Source: Ignavibacteria bacterium
GTDB lineage: Bacteria > Bacteroidota > Ignavibacteria > Kapaibacteriales > UBA961
Length of the DNA: 64,000 nucleotides
Assembly (NCBI GenBank): GCA_016720145.1
Contig: JADJXV010000008.1
Location: 62,001 to 126,000, forward strand
Direction: 5' to 3'
The number at the start of each line of letters is the position of its first letter. The stretch's first letter is position 1. The notes under the pieces were generated by a model. The model worked only from the letters and a program-made list of their open reading frames with translations, did no database searches and was not told the origin of the DNA. This document shows, piece after piece, positions 58,236-64,000 of this stretch. The position numbers and the translations under genes were made by a program.

Positions 58236-58307
58236 TAATTTCTATTCTCTTTTATGGACAATTCTCGGGTTTTATGATATGTGTGTTGAGTTGAAATGGA
58301 TGAAGTA

Positions 58308-60887
58308 TTACATGTCGAGCATCAAGCGGAACATCACATTACGTTCATTTTGTGGAATACGGGAGGCATAAATTACATTATCAGCCGAACGTACTCCAGG
58401 GTCATAATATTCCAAATTCAAGATATTATTACACGTTAGTTGAGCCGAAATTCCGGATTCGAAGATATTCATATACCCAATTGCTCCGCTGAGGATAAAA
58501 TATCCGTCGATTTCTGAGAGTGGATTACCCGAAACAGTCGTGTTTTTTCCCGTTGGCTTAGCGCCGACTACATTGGCACGAAGATTCACATTGAGATTAT
58601 CGAATAAGACTGCATTCGCGCCTACATTAAACGAACTCGACGCGATGTCGCCGATTCTTAGACCGGTGATATCATCTTTGGGATCGGTGTAGGTATAGTT
58701 GATGTATGCTGAGTAATTGGAATATTTATACTTTATTCCTGCCTGAAATCCCGACACGGCTAGCGCGCCGGTCGATTGGAATTGAGTCGTGGAACTAGTA
58801 TTATAATCAACGACTTTCGTACTTACTACATCGCTATACGATGCTCGATAATAGGAAATTTCGGCTGAAAAATCCTTGAGTGAATAGCCGGCTGAAATGT
58901 CGAGATTTTTTACTTTTTCATCTTTGAGAAGGGGATTATTGAGCAGCCTGGATGCAGAGGTAGCATACTTTTGGAAATAAGTTGGCTCGAGGAAGGCGGT
59001 TGAATAGATAGCTTTAAAGACAAACTTATCGGGCGCAAAGACAATTGCAAAACGTTCGTTAAAGATTGTTTTGGTAATATCGCGAACGCTATTGTTATCT
59101 AATCGGAAGCCGACGGTAAGATTAAGATTACTAAGTACTTTATACGTACTTTGAGCATAGAGTCCGAGGTTAATATTTGAATAATTATTACCACCAAGCA
59201 CATTCGCGGGAGGTAATCCTTCGACACTTGGGTCTGCCGTATCGACTGATGAACGATTATAATCACCCTGAATATTACTATTTCGGAATTCGAATCCACT
59301 CACCAAGTCCAAATCGGACGAAAAGGTAAAAAGTCCTTTGATTTCACTTCTAAATTGACTCGACTGTTGATGAAAATTCGTGAGCGACCAATTAGACGGC
59401 GTGCCGGCTACTAAGTCCTTGAGTGTGTAAAATGCTGAATAATTACGGAATTGCATCAATCGTGTGTCATCAATAAAACTATACAATCGATATTGAGTAA
59501 GGCTTGACAACGAGATTTTGTCCGAAATATCTGCCGAGTAATTCGCATAGACAATTGTCGAGCGCGTAGCCCACGCAGTACCGTTGAGTCCACAGGAGTA
59601 ATACCGGTCAGTGTAATTCGACGTAGCGCCTTCATCGATTGTCCAATATTGAAAGCCGAGGGCCAGATTGTCTATTTTCAGTTTCGCTTGGATGAGCTTG
59701 TCATCAGCATAGTCGGAGAACCTAACAGGATGTCCACTAACGGTTTGCGCCAGCGCAGCTGAGTCAAACGACCGCGCTTTTTGAGCGCCAACATCCGATA
59801 AATCGATGCGTGATACTAGTCCATTTGCATCTTTTTGTACGGAATACAACGTACTCACCGTGTCTAATTTATTAGCCGTTAAATAATTCTGAGCGTTAAA
59901 ATTACCTTTGGAGTCAGTCCCGAAAATGCTCAATCTATTTTTGAAAAATACTTCTGATTCGGGTTTGTAATCCCAATCAGAATAACCGGATAGATCTTTT
60001 TCATCGGTGCGGAAAAGGCGAGTTGTGAGAGAAAATGACACGCTTTTGTAACGTGCAGCAGCCGTGACATCTGCATATCGTGTGTTGAAAGTACCAATAT
60101 TTGCCTGACCTGTGATGGCTAATTTCTTACCCCCCGGGAGGTAATCATACGGGTCTTTGGTGATAATATTGACGACACCGGTGAAGGCGTTCGGACCGTA
60201 CATTGTCGATGCAGGACCGTAAATAATCTCGACTCGTTTGACATTTGTGACGGAAAATTGGCGGGATATGAACATGGAATTCGACCATAATTCATTGTCT
60301 TCGACACCATCTATCAAGAACATAATTCGATCCGAATTCGCGCCTGACCGATATCCGCGTTGATAAATATTCGAATAGGCGAGTCCGTTGGATCGGGAAA
60401 TATCGAAGCCGGATATGTCATGGAACAGCGCTTCTAAGTCTGAATATCCACGGCGTCTTATCTCATCTCCACTCATCACGGTCACCGTCGCGGGAGCGAG
60501 CTTTACATCTTCACTTTTTTTGGATACGGAGGTGATTTTCACAGTCGAAAAATTATCTTTCATTTCACTCACCAAGGCAATAAACTGCGGTGGGTCAAAA
60601 ATATCTGTCTCAAAATTAGGGTTGATTTTGAGGAGTTCGGTGATCGCATCGACCGCTGCTTGCTGTTGATCGGTAGCAATGGCTGTCATTGCAAGCAACC
60701 GGTATGCTTGTACCTTTTCAATTTCAGAAAAAAACTCTAAACATCGATGGAGTTCATTCGAAACACCATCAAAATTTCCAATTTCGTACTGTTTTTTTGC
60801 TTCATTGAGCGTAAAGCTGCCACAATCCTGCGCGTTTACTCGATAGCTAAGTGCTATGAACATTATGAGCGTGAGGATTCGAACCAT
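58308..60887 (-). CDS. TonB-dependent outer-membrane receptor with N-terminal helical domain
   Basis: An 859-residue receptor from ATG 60887; signal MVRILTLIMFIALSYRVNA. AGGTGA lies five bases upstream, whereas a longer frame from 60983 overlaps the previous gene. Residues about 20-115 are helical and TPR-like (LNEAKKQYEIGNFDGVSNEL, QAAVDAITELLKINPNFETD) instead of the usual carboxypeptidase-like domain. The plug follows (VTVMSGDEIRRRGYSDLEAL, RIMFLIDGVEDNEL, RVEIIYGPASTMYGPNAFTG, VVNIITK), then a 22-strand barrel region. Such proteins import siderophores, vitamins or glycans using TonB energy; the substrate is unknown, since no SusD or uptake genes are adjacent. The end (NVMFRLMLDM) is not the standard aromatic residue. 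Confidence 0.9.
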   Translation of the reverse strand: MVRILTLIMFIALSYRVNAQDCGSFTLNEAKKQYEIGNFDGVSNELHRCLEFFSEIEKVQAYRLLAMTAIATDQQQAAVDAITELLKINPNFETDIFDPPQFIALVSEMKDNFSTVKITSVSKKSEDVKLAPATVTVMSGDEIRRRGYSDLEALFHDISGFDISRSNGLAYSNIYQRGYRSGANSDRIMFLIDGVEDNELWSNSMFISRQFSVTNVKRVEIIYGPASTMYGPNAFTGVVNIITKDPYDYLPGGKKLAITGQANIGTFNTRYADVTAAARYKSVSFSLTTRLFRTDEKDLSGYSDWDYKPESEVFFKNRLSIFGTDSKGNFNAQNYLTANKLDTVSTLYSVQKDANGLVSRIDLSDVGAQKARSFDSAALAQTVSGHPVRFSDYADDKLIQAKLKIDNLALGFQYWTIDEGATSNYTDRYYSCGLNGTAWATRSTIVYANYSADISDKISLSSLTQYRLYSFIDDTRLMQFRNYSAFYTLKDLVAGTPSNWSLTNFHQQSSQFRSEIKGLFTFSSDLDLVSGFEFRNSNIQGDYNRSSVDTADPSVEGLPPANVLGGNNYSNINLGLYAQSTYKVLSNLNLTVGFRLDNNSVRDITKTIFNERFAIVFAPDKFVFKAIYSTAFLEPTYFQKYATSASRLLNNPLLKDEKVKNLDISAGYSLKDFSAEISYYRASYSDVVSTKVVDYNTSSTTQFQSTGALAVSGFQAGIKYKYSNYSAYINYTYTDPKDDITGLRIGDIASSSFNVGANAVLFDNLNVNLRANVVGAKPTGKNTTVSGNPLSEIDGYFILSGAIGYMNIFESGISAQLTCNNILNLEYYDPGVRSADNVIYASRIPQNERNVMFRLMLDM

Positions 60888-60960
60888 ATAATCACCTATT
60901 CGATAATCACGTATTCGTCGGTATAAATTTTCCATAAAGTATTCGATTTCAACGTGTTGA

Positions 60961-63900
60961 CTATTTTTTGCAGGTTTCTTCATATGTTATATCCGACCCT
61001 ACATATTTATTCCATTCATCGATTGTCATATTTCGCTTTGCGATTGAGCATATTTTGTTTGCCAAGATATCCGAACGTGTCGTCCATATTTTGAGCGTAT
61101 TATCTGCGCTACCGGTGATGAGTTTACTGCCGTCCGGACTAAACACTAAAGAATATATCCACTTATCATGACCACCCACGAGCACAATCGGCTGATCGTC
61201 CGGCTTACGGTAATTCCATAATCGAATTGACTTATCCAAGCTTGACGTAGCGAGAGTCATACCGTCCGGACTAAATTTCACTTTGGTAATCGCTGAGATA
61301 TGTCCTAATAATTCTATTGGCTTAGGATCGTTCTTGCGCACATTCCACAATTGTAATTTACCACTTCTTCCACCAGTAGCAAGTGTACTGCCATCCGGAC
61401 TAAAGCTAATCGATTCAACCGATTTCTCGCCCGTACGGAACATCACCGGCATTTCACCGAGATTGTTCAAATTGAGCATTCGCGCGGTGCCGTCTTCGCA
61501 TCCGAATGCAAGCCATTTACCGTCAGGACTTGCAGCGAGAGATGTGAGTCGAACAGATAGTACTAATGATTGAGGAGTTTGCTCAAGGGCAGGTAATTTA
61601 AAATTCCACAATCTCAGTGATCCATCAGTACTTACCGATGCGAGTGTCTTACCGTCGGGCAGGAATGTTATTTCTGAAACTATGTCGGTATGTTCTGAAA
61701 AAATAAGTGGTTCAGATGATAAATTGTCTAAATTCCAGACCCGGACTGATCCATCAAAAAACCCGGCCGCAGCATACTTCCCATCTTGACTAAAAGCAAC
61801 GCACCGAACGGCTTTATCAAAAATACTATTGGTAATTGCTCTACCCTCGGTGCTTGTGGTAGATTTTGAAATTTTACGGCTTGATTTGGAATATTTTAAT
61901 ACTTGAAAATTGGATGAAGCATTCCGAGTATTGGCTGCCCACATCCGCACAGTCCCGTCATTACTTCCGGACAAATACCATTGACCGTCAGGACTTACCG
62001 CTACAGATCGTACTTCGCCGCCGTGTCCTGCGAGTACTGTTTTATCATCGGCTACATCGGAGAGCGCTTTGTAAATATCGGGGTCATTGGGTGAACCATT
62101 GCTTGATTTATTGAAATTATATGCTTGCAATGCAATCAACGCAGGCAGCTCCGAATGATCGGATTTATAGACAACCGATGCCTGAATTGCAAGCGTCCGA
62201 GCTATTGAAATTATCCGTAAACGCTGGGCATTACGTTCGGAACTCTCTGCTTTTGTTCGTTGTTCGTCGGCATTTTTCTTCTGTGACAGCGCTTCTTTTC
62301 GTTGATTATCCGCCTCGTCTCTCGCCTGCAAGGCCACCGCTTTCGCTTGGTCGGCGTTGGTCTTTTGATTTACTGCTTCTTGCTTCTGCACGACTGCAAT
62401 CTGCGTCTGCTGCACTGCTATTCCCTGCTGCTGTACGGCGAAGGCACGCTCACGTTCGGCAAGGCGCTGTTGTTGCTCGGCTATCTGCTGCTGCTGGTCC
62501 GAAATATGTTTCTGCGCAACGGCTTCCTTCCGTTGCTTTTGCGCTTCGATACTCTGCTGAAGTGCATTTTTCTTTTGCACAAGCGCCGCACTTTCGCTTT
62601 CCTCAGCTTTGAATTTGAGATTCATGGCAATCATGAGGAAGAGTATCGAAACGACGGAGGCACTCCCCAAAATAACGGCGAACATTTTGGCGCGTTTGAG
62701 TTCGCGCTTTTGCTGACTTTCCCGGCGGATAATATCGAGATTGTATTCTTTGTTGGATTGTTCCAAAAACAACATTGCACGTTCAAAAGCAGGATTATAC
62801 CGTTGCGCCCATGTTGCATTGGGCTTGGTATCGGCTTTCCATTTCATTGCTAATTGGAGTTCGGGATTGACAAGCAAACCTGCAAGTCCATTTTGATACA
62901 ATTCAGCAGATTTGGAAAGTCGTAGGTATAATTCAGCAGATTTGGTCTCTTCTTCTACCCAACCTGTGAGCCGAGTCCACACTCGCATCAAGCTTTCATG
63001 GGAAATATCGATGATCGTTTCCGGAAGCAAATCACTCGTCACCGGTGGCATGAGGAATGACCTGCCGGGCTGACGAAAGCGTTCGACCACCTCGATGACT
63101 TGTTCTTCGCTCGTATCTGCGAGTCGGCTGATTTCAGCTAATGCTGTCGGTCTGCGTGTGCCTCTGCTGTCTTCACCAAGATTGGTAAGCGACTTAAATA
63201 ACTTCTCGGCTAATTGTCTGGAATGTATATCGGGTAGCTCATTATACACTTCTTCGGCATGTCGTGAAAGCGCTTCTTTCATCGTACCGATTGCTTCATA
63301 ATGCGGAATATCGATTGGTTGGTTGTCTAAGCGGGTTGATTGCCAGAAATCCCATGTTCGCATAAGCGCATGCTGAAGTATCGGTAATTGATCGGGATCG
63401 TTTCCGGTGTCATCAATTAATCTATTGACGAGGCGGTCGGTGATTTGCCCGCCAAAGAGCGTAATAGGTCTTATTATCGCCTGTTTACGTTCGTCAACCG
63501 ACATTCGTGGCACCAAGTAATGACCTTTGTTCAGTGCCTCGGTTAGTCCGAAGAATTCTGCACAATCACTGAGAAAATCAGCTCGCATGGTAATCGAAAC
63601 ATAGATCGGCACTTCCGTCTGGCTGAGGGCATGGAGGAATAAATTGACAAAAATACTTGTCTCGATATAGGCATACTCATCGATCACATCTTGTTTGAAA
63701 CGAAATATTTCCTCAAATTGATCAATGACAAGAAGCGTATTATTTCCACCCCCATATTGCTTTATAATCTCGGCAAGGGCGGAGGGCTTTTCCTGCAACA
63801 TCGTCGAAATCTGTTGGAATTTGGCATCATAGCTATGTCCCGCCGGCACAAGCTTGAGAGAATCGACTAGCGCAGTCGTCAAACGAGCGAGGGGATTTTC

Positions 63901-64000
63901 TCCGGGACGGAATAACATAAGATTCCAATTCCCGCTGATAGTATGATAGTGATGCTTGAGAAGTGAAGGGATTATGCCGGCACGGACGAGTGAAGATTTA
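60961..64000 (-). CDS. STAND-type ATPase with coiled coil and seven WD40 repeats, 5' part cut by window edge
   Basis: The frame is open to the right edge, at least 1012 codons. The first visible residues KSSLVRAGIIPSLL are the end of a Walker A motif, and TLLVIDQFEEIFRF is Walker B; DPDQLPILQHALMRTW is the sensor/winged-helix part typical of novel-STAND ATPases. A membrane helix follows (AVILGSASVVSILFLMIAMN), then a Gln-rich coiled coil (about 110 residues of QK/AVQQ repeats) and seven WD40 repeats, each with a SPDG-type turn and a W-D/N end (for example VAVSPDGQWYLSGSNDGTVR). STAND proteins oligomerise on binding a trigger. The effector or upstream domain lies outside the window. It is the first visible gene of a five-gene minus-strand operon. 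Confidence 0.9.
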   Translation of the reverse strand, partial: KSSLVRAGIIPSLLKHHYHTISGNWNLMLFRPGENPLARLTTALVDSLKLVPAGHSYDAKFQQISTMLQEKPSALAEIIKQYGGGNNTLLVIDQFEEIFRFKQDVIDEYAYIETSIFVNLFLHALSQTEVPIYVSITMRADFLSDCAEFFGLTEALNKGHYLVPRMSVDERKQAIIRPITLFGGQITDRLVNRLIDDTGNDPDQLPILQHALMRTWDFWQSTRLDNQPIDIPHYEAIGTMKEALSRHAEEVYNELPDIHSRQLAEKLFKSLTNLGEDSRGTRRPTALAEISRLADTSEEQVIEVVERFRQPGRSFLMPPVTSDLLPETIIDISHESLMRVWTRLTGWVEEETKSAELYLRLSKSAELYQNGLAGLLVNPELQLAMKWKADTKPNATWAQRYNPAFERAMLFLEQSNKEYNLDIIRRESQQKRELKRAKMFAVILGSASVVSILFLMIAMNLKFKAEESESAALVQKKNALQQSIEAQKQRKEAVAQKHISDQQQQIAEQQQRLAERERAFAVQQQGIAVQQTQIAVVQKQEAVNQKTNADQAKAVALQARDEADNQRKEALSQKKNADEQRTKAESSERNAQRLRIISIARTLAIQASVVYKSDHSELPALIALQAYNFNKSSNGSPNDPDIYKALSDVADDKTVLAGHGGEVRSVAVSPDGQWYLSGSNDGTVRMWAANTRNASSNFQVLKYSKSSRKISKSTTSTEGRAITNSIFDKAVRCVAFSQDGKYAAAGFFDGSVRVWNLDNLSSEPLIFSEHTDIVSEITFLPDGKTLASVSTDGSLRLWNFKLPALEQTPQSLVLSVRLTSLAASPDGKWLAFGCEDGTARMLNLNNLGEMPVMFRTGEKSVESISFSPDGSTLATGGRSGKLQLWNVRKNDPKPIELLGHISAITKVKFSPDGMTLATSSLDKSIRLWNYRKPDDQPIVLVGGHDKWIYSLVFSPDGSKLITGSADNTLKIWTTRSDILANKICSIAKRNMTIDEWNKYVGSDITYEETCKK

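Overview
The window reads as chromosomal DNA from a member of the Bacteroidota/FCB group, possibly Ignavibacteria or Kapabacteria, though the exact lineage cannot be fixed without a search. Supporting signs are four secreted proteins ending in a type IX secretion (Por-type) sorting domain, a TonB-dependent receptor, propeller/Y_Y_Y sensor architecture, an ABC permease fused to an M1 peptidase, frequent starts without a clear Shine-Dalgarno site, and very many palindromic intergenic repeats. The gene at each edge is cut: an oligopeptide-binding lipoprotein on the left and a STAND ATPase with WD40 repeats on the right.

Layout. Positions 1-5140 are metabolic: peptide-binding lipoprotein, an acyl-CoA carboxylase beta subunit (methylcrotonyl-CoA type), glutaryl-CoA dehydrogenase, and a fused PgsA-PgpA phosphatidylglycerol enzyme. 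Together with the peptide binder, the first genes suggest growth on peptides and amino acids. Positions 5435-19632 mix type IX-secreted proteins (5435, 12043, 16168), small membrane proteins and lipoproteins, a homocysteine methyltransferase-like/MTHFR fusion, a TfoX-N/DUF2461 pair and a VOC protein. Positions 19737-26757 are a tight five-gene signalling operon: three related histidine kinases, a stand-alone receiver and a receiver-adenylyl cyclase. Positions 26758-31553 are an accessory-looking, repeat-rich segment holding an EVE-HNH (modification-dependent) nuclease, a cupin lipoprotein, a DHFR-like protein and a TPR protein. Positions 31554-36098 encode an ABC ATPase and an ABC permease/M1 peptidase. 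Positions 36099-37824 are a 1.7-kb non-coding island with a perfect 35-bp inverted repeat and eight tandem 146-bp units. A BNR-repeat T9SS protein, RecQ, a DinB-like protein, a barrel-like protein, a TylF-like methyltransferase and RF3 follow. At 47251-48394 a single Y1 (IS200/RAYT-like) transposase sits between two arrays of palindromes. RlmI and a small membrane protein come next. From 50200 to the right edge, five genes lie on the minus strand with gaps of about 27-73 bases: STAND-WD40, TonB receptor, GNAT-like protein, NTT-like transporter with HEAT repeats and a cNMP-binding-like fold, and a propeller-GAF-SpoIIE-HATPase sensor. They look like one signalling operon.

Six genes are interrupted by a single frameshift. 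At least four of these are the apparent loss of one base in an A/T run, with full coding potential on both sides. This looks more like consensus error in the assembly than gene decay, so I report each as one interrupted gene. The best candidates for new biology are the kinase/cyclase module with an enlarged DHp domain, the Y1 transposase with its palindrome arrays, the zinc-less homocysteine methyltransferase domain, and the 50-64 kb signalling operon. No tRNA, rRNA, CRISPR array or prophage was recognised.
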